Assembly: GCF_014610845.1 (NCBI RefSeq)
Contig: NZ_JABTCG010000004.1
Location: 124,001-188,000 of the forward strand
Reading direction: 5' to 3'
DNA: 64,000 bases
DNA from: Maribacter arenosus
GTDB taxonomy: Bacteria > Bacteroidota > Bacteroidia > Flavobacteriales > Flavobacteriaceae
The notes below the pieces were generated by a model, which ran no database searches, had not been told where the DNA came from, and saw only the letters and a program-made list of their open reading frames with translations. Positions 53,612-60,974 of the stretch are shown one piece after another; position 1 is the first letter of the stretch; every line of letters starts with the position of its first letter. The position numbers and the translations under genes are program-made.

Positions 53612-54613
53612 TTATGGTACTTCAACCTCATTCACAATTTTATTTATGATTTCCTCAGAAGTAATATTCTCTGCCTCGGCCTCGTAAGTAAGGCCTATCC
53701 TATGTCGCAGTACATCGTGAACCACAGCTCTTACGTCCTCAGGAACTACATAGCCCCGACGTTTAATGAAAGCATAACATTTGGCTGCATTCCCAAGATT
53801 TATACTACCACGAGGGGAAGCTCCAAAGCTGATCAGGGGTTTTAGATTTGCCAGATTGTACTTTTCAGGATAGCGTGTGGCAAAAACGATATCCAATATA
53901 TATTTTTCTATTTTTTCATCCATATAGACCTCTCTTACCGCCTTTTGGGCACTTAAGATCTGTTTGGTGGTAATAACGGGATTTACCTGATCGTATGCTC
54001 CCATTAAATTCTGGCGCATGATTAGTTGTTCTTCGTTCATTTTAGGATAATCGATCACGGTCTTCAGCATAAATCGATCGACCTGGGCCTCTGGCAGAGG
54101 ATATGTACCTTCTTGTTCCACTGGGTTTTGGGTAGCCATAACCAAAAAAGGTTGATCCAGTATAAAGGTTTCATCGCCAATGGTCACTTGCCTTTCTTGC
54201 ATAGCTTCCAAAAGGGCCGATTGTACTTTTGCCGGGGCCCTATTGATTTCGTCGGCCAAGACGAAGTTGGCGAATATGGGGCCTTTTTTTATGGAAAAGT
54301 CGTTTTCTTTGATATTGTAGATCATAGTACCCACCACATCGGCAGGTAAAAGATCGGGTGTAAACTGTATTCTGCTAAAACTTCCTTTTACTGCTTTGGC
54401 CAAGGTGTTGATCGCAAGTGTTTTTGCCAGTCCGGGAACTCCTTCCAATAAAATATGCCCTTGTCCCAACAGACCGATTAGCAACCTTTCGACCATGTGT
54501 TTTTGGCCTACGATCACTTTGTTCATTTCCAACATCAATAAGTCTATAAAAGCGCTGTCTTTGGCAATTTTTTCATTCACCGCGCTTATGTCTACTAAAG
54601 TATTTTCTTCCAT
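53612..54613 (-). CDS. moxR: MoxR-family AAA+ ATPase
   Basis: The start is the ATG at 54613 (MEENTLVDISAVNEKI); upstream codons are non-conserved. The product has 333 residues. Walker A is LEGVPGLAKTLA (near residue 55), Walker B VLADEINRAPAKVQSALLEAM, sensor 1 MATQNPVEQEG and the Arg finger region PEAQVDRFMLK. MoxR ATPases act as chaperones for VWA proteins; here it heads the Bat operon and should serve BatA, BatB and the DUF58 protein. The DUF58 gene begins 84 nt downstream. Confidence 0.93.
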   Translation of the reverse strand: MEENTLVDISAVNEKIAKDSAFIDLLMLEMNKVIVGQKHMVERLLIGLLGQGHILLEGVPGLAKTLAINTLAKAVKGSFSRIQFTPDLLPADVVGTMIYNIKENDFSIKKGPIFANFVLADEINRAPAKVQSALLEAMQERQVTIGDETFILDQPFLVMATQNPVEQEGTYPLPEAQVDRFMLKTVIDYPKMNEEQLIMRQNLMGAYDQVNPVITTKQILSAQKAVREVYMDEKIEKYILDIVFATRYPEKYNLANLKPLISFGASPRGSINLGNAAKCYAFIKRRGYVVPEDVRAVVHDVLRHRIGLTYEAEAENITSEEIINKIVNEVEVP

Positions 54614-54777
54614 ATATTTAATTGCATTTTTGGGTATTGGCCATCTTTGATCCAAACAGGGGTGCAAATTGAAAATTAATTCACTGTATCGCTGTTAATG
54701 ATTGGTTAAAAATTCACGAAAGCCCTTATTTTTATGAAGTTTTTAAGTGATTTCTTTTTAAATTCACACACTTGTGG

Positions 54778-54785
54778 CAAACATA
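54778..54785 (-). promoter_or_regulatory. Candidate -7 box of the Bat operon
   Basis: The minus strand reads TATGTTTG, a full match to TAnnTTTG and identical to those of small RNAs B and C. It predicts a leader of about 160 nt before moxR. No clear -33 TTG is seen. Confidence 0.4.
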
Positions 54786-54896
54786 ACTTCTTTTTTTAAA
54801 TATATCCTATGAACTGATATTAGTTCCCAAGAGTAAAAACTAATTTTCAAGTGAAATATGGGCAAAGAAGTTCATAGTTCTAGAGACACTAACATT

Positions 54897-55652
54897 ATGG
54901 GCAAAATAGCTTTAATAACTGGAGCAACTAGCGGCATAGGTCGTGCAACCGCACAACTTTTCGCTAAAAATAATTTCAACTTGGTCCTCTGTGGGAGACG
55001 CCAAAAACGCTTGGGCGAGTTACAGAAAGAACTTGGGACATTGACCAAAGTACATATCCTAAAATTTGATATCAGGAACAAGGAAGATGTCTCCCGACAG
55101 ATCAGTTCATTACCTCCTGAATTTTCGGATATTGATGTTTTGGTAAACAATGCAGGGAATGCCCATGGGTTGGATCCCATTGAGGAGGGCAGCCTTGATG
55201 ATTGGGATGCCATGATCGACATCAATGTAAAAGGGTTGCTCTATGTATCAAAGGCGGCATTGCCCATCATGGTCTCGAAGAAGGCCGGGCATATCATTAA
55301 TATCGGATCAACCGCAGGCAAGGAAGTGTATCCGAGGGGTAATGTGTATTGTGCCAGTAAACATGCCGTTGATGCCATTAACCAAGGCATGCGTATAGAT
55401 CTCAACCAATATGGCATACGGGTAGGGGCGGTGAACCCAGGACTAGTAGAGACCGAATTTAGCCAGGTGCGCTTTAAAGGGGATAATAGTAAGGCGTCAA
55501 AGGTCTATGAAGGATTTCAACCCTTGCGGCCCGAAGACATTGCCGATATTATTCTTTTTGTTGTTACCCGGCCCTATCATGTGAACATTGCCGATTTAGT
55601 GGTAATGCCGACGGCCCAAGCATCTTCCACAATTGTCAAAAAAGAGCTATGA
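54897..55652 (+). CDS. SDR oxidoreductase, YdfG-like
   Basis: The start is taken at the ATG at 54897 because MGKIALITGATSGIG is the usual N-terminus; an in-frame ATG at 54858 adds 13 residues. The product has 251 residues. TGATSGIG, NNAGNAHG, IGSTAG and YCASK (Tyr/Lys) mark a classical SDR, and the family pattern with CGRRQKR after strand 2 favours NADP(H). YdfG acts on 3-hydroxy acids such as L-allo-threonine and serine; the substrate here is unproven. It overlaps the next gene by 4 nt (ATGA). Confidence 0.88.
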   Translation: MGKIALITGATSGIGRATAQLFAKNNFNLVLCGRRQKRLGELQKELGTLTKVHILKFDIRNKEDVSRQISSLPPEFSDIDVLVNNAGNAHGLDPIEEGSLDDWDAMIDINVKGLLYVSKAALPIMVSKKAGHIINIGSTAGKEVYPRGNVYCASKHAVDAINQGMRIDLNQYGIRVGAVNPGLVETEFSQVRFKGDNSKASKVYEGFQPLRPEDIADIILFVVTRPYHVNIADLVVMPTAQASSTIVKKEL

Positions 55653-56785
55653 TCAACAAACGCTTATTGGTAAAAAATCTTCTCGCACATAACGACGAGA
55701 ATAGCTTTTACGATAAAAAGCGTTTTATCGCTATTGGTCATAAAGAAGGCAAGGCCAAATTCCTTAAACATGTATGTGCCTTGGCCAACAGTAATCCAAA
55801 AAACCATTCGTTCATTGTAATCGGTGTTGAGGATGGGGACAACGCCCTTGTTGGAGTTGATTTTTTCGATGACAGCAAAATCCAGAATCTCGTCAATGCC
55901 TATTTGGAGAACCCACCCTTGATATCCTATGAGAATATTCCCTTTCCGCATCTGCCAGAGGGTAAGGTTATAGGCTTGGTCACGATAAAGTCTAATGGGC
56001 GTGTGTGTTCCTTGAAAAAGAATATCTGGAAATATTATGGTGGTTCCGTTTTTTTCAGGGAGGGGAGTATAAGTATGCCCAAGGCCTATGATATTGAGTT
56101 GAAGGACATTAACTCTGAGGTCGTTGCCACTATTGAACAACATGCTCGAAACAATATTGAGTTAACATTGGATGGGGTCATCGACTTTATCAATAATAGG
56201 CATAAAGACCTGGAGAGTAATTATAAGGTGTTTAAAGAACAATTTGTGGTTTGTTGGGCAGGCCTTGCCAAAAAGGTGAAATCCAAGACCTATTTATCAA
56301 GGGTTGATATTGAACTGATCAACGAACAAGTAAAACTGTTTTATTCCACCTTGGATGAGGTCATAGTCGATTACAATGAAGACAGCTTCACCATCACCGA
56401 GTATGTTCGGTTAGGCCTTGGTAAAAGCCAAAAATATTATCCATTAGAGGAGGTAAAGATCATTTTTGAAGATAAAGGTACCTATCAGATCCAAGGGCAG
56501 ATGATTTTTGACCCCCCCAAGTACGATACCAAAACTTTGCACCATATTTTCAATACGAACAACGCCTTACTCATGAAGCTGGAGAAAGGTCTTGTATTAA
56601 GGGCTGCCGAAAAGACGGATTTGGCCCAGTTACCGGCCACCTATCTTATTTGTTTCTTTAATGGTTTTGAAGAGGCGAAGGACCAAATGGAAAAAGCACG
56701 TACATTTTTAAAAAGAACAGACCAAAAAATTTATAATTCACTAAAGGAAACCTTGCGTATTTTAAGGAAGGTAAAGTACAATTAG
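55649..56785 (+). CDS. AlbA_2/Schlafen-like putative nucleic-acid-binding protein
   Basis: The 378-residue protein has an N-terminal AlbA_2-type domain (residues about 25-130: HKEGKAKFLKHVCALANSN and SFIVIGVEDGDNALVGVDF). A C-terminal helical part ends in EEAKDQMEKARTFLKR and ILRKVKYN. AlbA_2 domains bind DNA or RNA, sometimes with nucleotide. The rest is not recognised. The ATGA overlap couples it to the YdfG-like gene, a pairing I believe recurs in Flavobacteriia, but the functional link is unclear. Confidence 0.68.
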   Translation: MINKRLLVKNLLAHNDENSFYDKKRFIAIGHKEGKAKFLKHVCALANSNPKNHSFIVIGVEDGDNALVGVDFFDDSKIQNLVNAYLENPPLISYENIPFPHLPEGKVIGLVTIKSNGRVCSLKKNIWKYYGGSVFFREGSISMPKAYDIELKDINSEVVATIEQHARNNIELTLDGVIDFINNRHKDLESNYKVFKEQFVVCWAGLAKKVKSKTYLSRVDIELINEQVKLFYSTLDEVIVDYNEDSFTITEYVRLGLGKSQKYYPLEEVKIIFEDKGTYQIQGQMIFDPPKYDTKTLHHIFNTNNALLMKLEKGLVLRAAEKTDLAQLPATYLICFFNGFEEAKDQMEKARTFLKRTDQKIYNSLKETLRILRKVKYN

Positions 56786-56883
56786 CCATACTTGCTAGAG
56801 TTTTTCGAAGTAGAAAAGCAATACTCTTGTTCGAAAGGTTAATTAGGGGGTTAGATTGGAATACATTGACTAATTACCTGTAT

Positions 56884-56903
56884 TTTTTAATGTACATTAA
56901 AAA
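56884..56903. promoter_or_regulatory. 20-bp perfect palindrome between the AlbA_2 and DUF3124 genes
   Basis: TTTTTAATGTACATTAAAAA is perfectly palindromic. It could serve as an operator for the DUF3124 gene 114 bp downstream or as an AT-rich terminator stem after the AlbA_2 gene. Confidence 0.4.
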
Positions 56904-57016
56904 GATAACCACTTGTTTGAAAAGCAATCAAACAAAATGCGTATTTTGTAACAAATGTTGACTTGAAAAATCCGTATGAAAAAGGAAATTCGCTTTAATC
57001 AATAAATTCAACCGAT

Positions 57017-57526
57017 ATGAGACTATCTTTAGTAATGATTTTAGGCACATTGGTTCTTCTCAGTTGTCATGAGGAAAAAGAGATCAGTTCCATCAATCCT
57101 GAAAACTGGTCAAAACGAGGCATTGACATTAGTAAAAAGGATAGTTTGGAATATGGTAAAACATATCTTTCGATCTATTCGCAGATATACAGTATTTCTG
57201 AGCACAAAACCCACAACCTTACTTCCATGATAAGTTTAAGGAATACCAGCGATAAGGATACTATTTATGTGCTAAAGGCCAATTATTATGATACCCATGG
57301 CGAACACGTTAGAACTTATTTTAATACCCCGATTTATTTGAGGCCCTTGGAAACTGCGGAAATAATCATCGATGAAATCGATGTTTCAGGAGGAACGGGT
57401 TCAAATTTTATTTTTGAATGGAAAATCCCAAAGGGTTGTTCGGAACCTTTATTTGAAGGGATAATGAATTCGACCATGGGACAGCAAGGACTTTCGTTCG
57501 CCACACAAGGAAAACGGATAGAATGA
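57017..57526 (+). CDS. DUF3124-domain lipoprotein
   Basis: The 169-residue protein has a lipoprotein signal ending LVLLSCHEE (Cys17). The mature part matches DUF3124: YGKTYLSIYSQIY, THNLTSMISLRNTSDKDTIYVLKANYYDTHGE, RPLETAEIIIDEIDVSGGTGSNFIFEW. The family is exported and uncharacterised. It is alone: the gaps on both sides exceed 90 nt. Confidence 0.88.
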   Translation: MRLSLVMILGTLVLLSCHEEKEISSINPENWSKRGIDISKKDSLEYGKTYLSIYSQIYSISEHKTHNLTSMISLRNTSDKDTIYVLKANYYDTHGEHVRTYFNTPIYLRPLETAEIIIDEIDVSGGTGSNFIFEWKIPKGCSEPLFEGIMNSTMGQQGLSFATQGKRIE

Positions 57527-57623
57527 TAAGGAATAGGAGTGCCATCATACCCTTTTTGGTGGTGTGACAAGCCTTGGAGTCTTATCTATAATATCTACTA
57601 CGGAATTAATGTTATGTCGATGT

Positions 57624-59558
57624 TTAGCTGGTTTTCGATAACCAGAACAATTCGTAAGGCCTTACTACCAATTTGCCATTTACGAACTTCACCTTTGACC
57701 CCGAAATAAGATTAATGGGGTTCGATTTTGACCCATAGGACTTAAGGGAAATTTCATCTACGGTCTGAGGAACTTCGTCAAAATTACATACCACCAGTAC
57801 ACCTTTGTCATTGACTGAGGGTCTTTCGTAGACCAAAATGTGCGCATTGTTGGTATCGTACAAAACCAAGTTATTATTATCAGCGAACACTTCGTGTTCT
57901 TTGCGTATGCGAATCAAATGCTGCAGAGTAAAGAATATCTTGGATTGATGGTTTTTTAAAACATCGAGTTGGTCAATAGTCCTCCAATCTTGGTGGGGCC
58001 GGTTGATCCATCGACTATCTTCTTTTTTATCCGAATCCGTTGTATACGTATAGTCGTTCAAGGTTCCTATTTCATCCCCTGCATAAATTAGGGGTATGCC
58101 ACCATAGGATAGCACAAGACCATGCATCATGATTATTTTATCAATGGCTTGGTCTATTTTAGCCTGGTTCTTTTGTTCAAGGGCCTTTTCCAATCCCAAT
58201 AAGGAGGCAGCGCTTCCGGTTATCCTTCCATCACCTGTTTTCGGATTGTACATGAACATTTGACCTTTCGCTGGAGACCAATCGATATTTTGACAATAAT
58301 AATCCAAAAGAAATTTGCGGTGCGATTGGGCATCCCAGCCAATATCGTGGATATGATGATCTTCGAACCCAAGACCTATATCATCATGGCATCGTATATA
58401 ATTGATCCAGGTGGTTTCCTTAGGCTTTTTCGGCAGATTAAGTATGTTTTTATACAGTAATACCGTTTTTTTTGTGGCGATAGCATCCCATAACAAGGCC
58501 ATTAGGGTAGCATTGTAGGCAATTTCACACTCGTTTCCCTTCAAATTCCCCGTACCGAAATATTTTATGATTTCTTTCGGGGCGACGATGGCCTCTGCCA
58601 AAAAAACGACTCCTGGAGCGATTACCTGCAGGCACATCCTGAACAACGAAATCAATATATGTGCCTCGGGCAGGTTTTGGGACAGGGTATCCAGTTTTTT
58701 CCACATAAACGCCAGGGCATCCAAACGCACCACATCCACACCAAGATTCACCAGCTTTACCAAATTGGCCAACATTTCGATAAAGACCAAGGGATTCGAA
58801 TAATTAAGATCCCATTGGTATTGGTTAAAGACGGTCATAACCCATTTTTGCATTTCGGGGTTGAAGGTGAAATTACCTGGGGAGGTCATTGGGAATATTT
58901 CAGGAAGCGTATTCTCATATGCATCGGGAAGGGTACGGTCTGGGTAAATATGGTAATATCCTTGGTATTTTTTCTCGCCCGCCATGGCTTTTTTTGCCCA
59001 AGGGAATTCGTTGGAAGTATGATTGGCGACAAAATCCAACATTAGGAACATATTCTTGTCGCGCATTTTTTCGGTAAGCCTTAAAAGGTCATTTTTTGTG
59101 CCAAACTTTTGGTCTACCTCGTAGTAACTGTTTACTGCATATCCTCCGTCATTCTCACCCTTGGGGCGCGGTGTAATGGGCATCAGGTGAATAAAATTCA
59201 CCCCTAATTTTTCAAGATACCCTAGTTTGTTTTCCAACCCCTTTAGGTTTTCATTGAAATGATCAACGTATAACTGCATACCGACCAACTGTTCGGACTG
59301 ATACCAATTTTCCTGCTTCAAACGCATTATGTCAAGTGATTTAAGCGAAGAAGGCCTTTGCTTAAACAGAACAGGAAGCGTGTCCAAAAGTTGCTTAAAT
59401 GAGTTCTCGAATTCTTTTTCTGGATAAAGCGAAAAAAACAAATCCTTGATCAAAGTGAGATTGGTGGCCATCCTCTGTTCAAAGAGTGCTTCTACATCGC
59501 TAGTTCGCTTTTTTTTGGTTTCAAAAGCGAGATATTTATGAAGGGATGCTTGATTCAT
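57624..59558 (-). CDS. Amylosucrase-like GH13 enzyme
   Basis: The 644-residue protein has the amylosucrase length and N-terminal helical domain (residues about 1-95). The catalytic barrel has LMPITPRPKGENDGGYAVNSY (130-145), DFVANHTSNEF (175-185), the nucleophile Asp280 in VVRLDALAF, acid/base Glu322 in VVFLAEAIVAP and the stabiliser Asp in CHDDIGLGF. The GH13_4 group makes alpha-1,4-glucan from sucrose and releases fructose, or hydrolyses sucrose. The fructokinase gene upstream overlaps by 4 nt, which strongly supports sucrose as substrate. There is no signal peptide, so the enzyme is probably cytosolic. Confidence 0.87.
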   Translation of the reverse strand: MNQASLHKYLAFETKKKRTSDVEALFEQRMATNLTLIKDLFFSLYPEKEFENSFKQLLDTLPVLFKQRPSSLKSLDIMRLKQENWYQSEQLVGMQLYVDHFNENLKGLENKLGYLEKLGVNFIHLMPITPRPKGENDGGYAVNSYYEVDQKFGTKNDLLRLTEKMRDKNMFLMLDFVANHTSNEFPWAKKAMAGEKKYQGYYHIYPDRTLPDAYENTLPEIFPMTSPGNFTFNPEMQKWVMTVFNQYQWDLNYSNPLVFIEMLANLVKLVNLGVDVVRLDALAFMWKKLDTLSQNLPEAHILISLFRMCLQVIAPGVVFLAEAIVAPKEIIKYFGTGNLKGNECEIAYNATLMALLWDAIATKKTVLLYKNILNLPKKPKETTWINYIRCHDDIGLGFEDHHIHDIGWDAQSHRKFLLDYYCQNIDWSPAKGQMFMYNPKTGDGRITGSAASLLGLEKALEQKNQAKIDQAIDKIIMMHGLVLSYGGIPLIYAGDEIGTLNDYTYTTDSDKKEDSRWINRPHQDWRTIDQLDVLKNHQSKIFFTLQHLIRIRKEHEVFADNNNLVLYDTNNAHILVYERPSVNDKGVLVVCNFDEVPQTVDEISLKSYGSKSNPINLISGSKVKFVNGKLVVRPYELFWLSKTS

Positions 59559-60505
59559 TCGATGGCAAGAAGTTGTTCCAGATTGGGCAAGGACGGAATT
59601 GCGCCAAAGTTAGTGGTTGTCAATGCACCGGCCTTATTGGCTATCTTAACAAAATCAATTAACAAATCAATATTTTCAAGAATTTCCAAAGGGTCATGTA
59701 AACCGGCTATTTGGTAGAGTAAGCAACCGATAAAGGCATCCCCAGCCCCTGTTGTATCTACCGGATTTACCGGTATGCTTGGGATGGTGTGTTTGGTGGT
59801 TTCGGTGCTTAGTAAAGTACCTTCACCACCTAGGGTTATGGTTATGACCTTCGTACCTACTTCGTGCAAAAACTCACAACATTCCTCTAAATTTACCTTG
59901 CCCGATATTAGACGGGCCTCTTCCAAACTAAATTTGCATAAATGCGCTTTCTGCACAAAAGGCATGCATTTTTTTACAAAGATATTTTCATCACCCTTCC
60001 AAAGGTCACTTCGAAAATTGGGATCAAAACTAATAAAGGCATTTTGGGTCAGGGCATCAAAAAAGTACCGCCCATAAGCATCTTCCAAATCCCCACCTAA
60101 TAGGGCCGTGGCGGCACCAAGATGCACTATATTGTTTTGGAACGATTTTTTAATCTTAGAATCATATTTCAATTTCTTATCCGCTCCACGACTAAACACA
60201 AAATCACGTTCCCCATCTTCCGCGATAGAAACAAAAGCAAGTGTTGTAAAGTTTTTAGAGCGTTGTGCCAGGCTAATATCAACATGGTTGTCCTCTAAAA
60301 CACCTAGTAAAAAGGATCCGAATTGATCTTCTCCCACACAACCGATGAATTTGCTTAAGCCGCCCAGTTTGGCAATAGCGCAGGCCACATTTGCAGGGGC
60401 TCCACCTGGTTTTTTTGTGAACACTTCAGCTTTCGCGAGATCGTTCCCTTGATTTTCAGCTACAAAATCGATCAATAATTCCCCAATACAATAAACTTTC
60501 TTCAT
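59555..60505 (-). CDS. Fructokinase (PfkB family)
   Basis: The 316-residue protein opens YCIGELLIDFVAEN, with the KKPGGAPANVACAIAKLGG substrate loop and the C-terminal VDTTGAGDAFIGCLLY motif carrying the catalytic Asp. The GGAPANVA form is typical of fructokinases. It phosphorylates the fructose released by the amylosucrase-like enzyme to fructose-6-phosphate. First gene of the two-gene sucrose unit. Confidence 0.88.
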   Translation of the reverse strand: MKKVYCIGELLIDFVAENQGNDLAKAEVFTKKPGGAPANVACAIAKLGGLSKFIGCVGEDQFGSFLLGVLEDNHVDISLAQRSKNFTTLAFVSIAEDGERDFVFSRGADKKLKYDSKIKKSFQNNIVHLGAATALLGGDLEDAYGRYFFDALTQNAFISFDPNFRSDLWKGDENIFVKKCMPFVQKAHLCKFSLEEARLISGKVNLEECCEFLHEVGTKVITITLGGEGTLLSTETTKHTIPSIPVNPVDTTGAGDAFIGCLLYQIAGLHDPLEILENIDLLIDFVKIANKAGALTTTNFGAIPSLPNLEQLLAIE

Positions 60506-60974
60506 TATTTTATGTACTTGTAGAGCCCAAGGTAATTACAAAATGGGACTTATTCCAAAATTTTATATGAATTTCTAGTGAAGTAAGTCTGAAAGGCGTC
60601 TCACCATTCGGTCAAAAGGCAGTACACCTTTTTACTATTTCGCAGACTTCTATCAGGATGACATTTTAGCTTGACATACCGCACATATTGTTGGTTGAAT
60701 CGTAGATGTCCAAAATTCTTGCTTTATTGGCAATCTCTCCTGGATGAATTCTTTGTTGTGGTGTGGTAATTGTTTCGTTTTATACTTCGGAAGAGGCTAC
60801 TTTTGTTACATTCGAATTTTGTTTTGGTCGAGCAATTCAATCCACGATTTATCGCATCCATCATTATAAAATTAATGGAATGCAAAAAGCGCATTAAAAT
60901 ATAGCATAGTGGCTGAAGACACTACTATATTCCAACACGCTTTGGCGCATTACTATCTGAAACCCCTTACATTT
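60506..60974. other. Intergenic region fructokinase-nrdJ with possible coding relic
   Basis: No intact gene is supported in these 469 bases. On the minus strand, around 60670-60790, one frame reads TPQQRIHPGEIANKARILDI... and ends CGMSS then stop, which looks protein-like but lacks a start. A repeated GCGCATTA occurs near 60888 and 60946. Confidence 0.4.
60894..60937 (-). terminator. Possible hairpin terminator of nrdJ
   Basis: On the minus strand AATATAG-TAGTG and CACTA-TG-CTATATT pair imperfectly around TCTTCAGC and are followed by TTTAAT. It lies about 40 nt after the nrdJ stop. Weak T-run. Confidence 0.4.
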
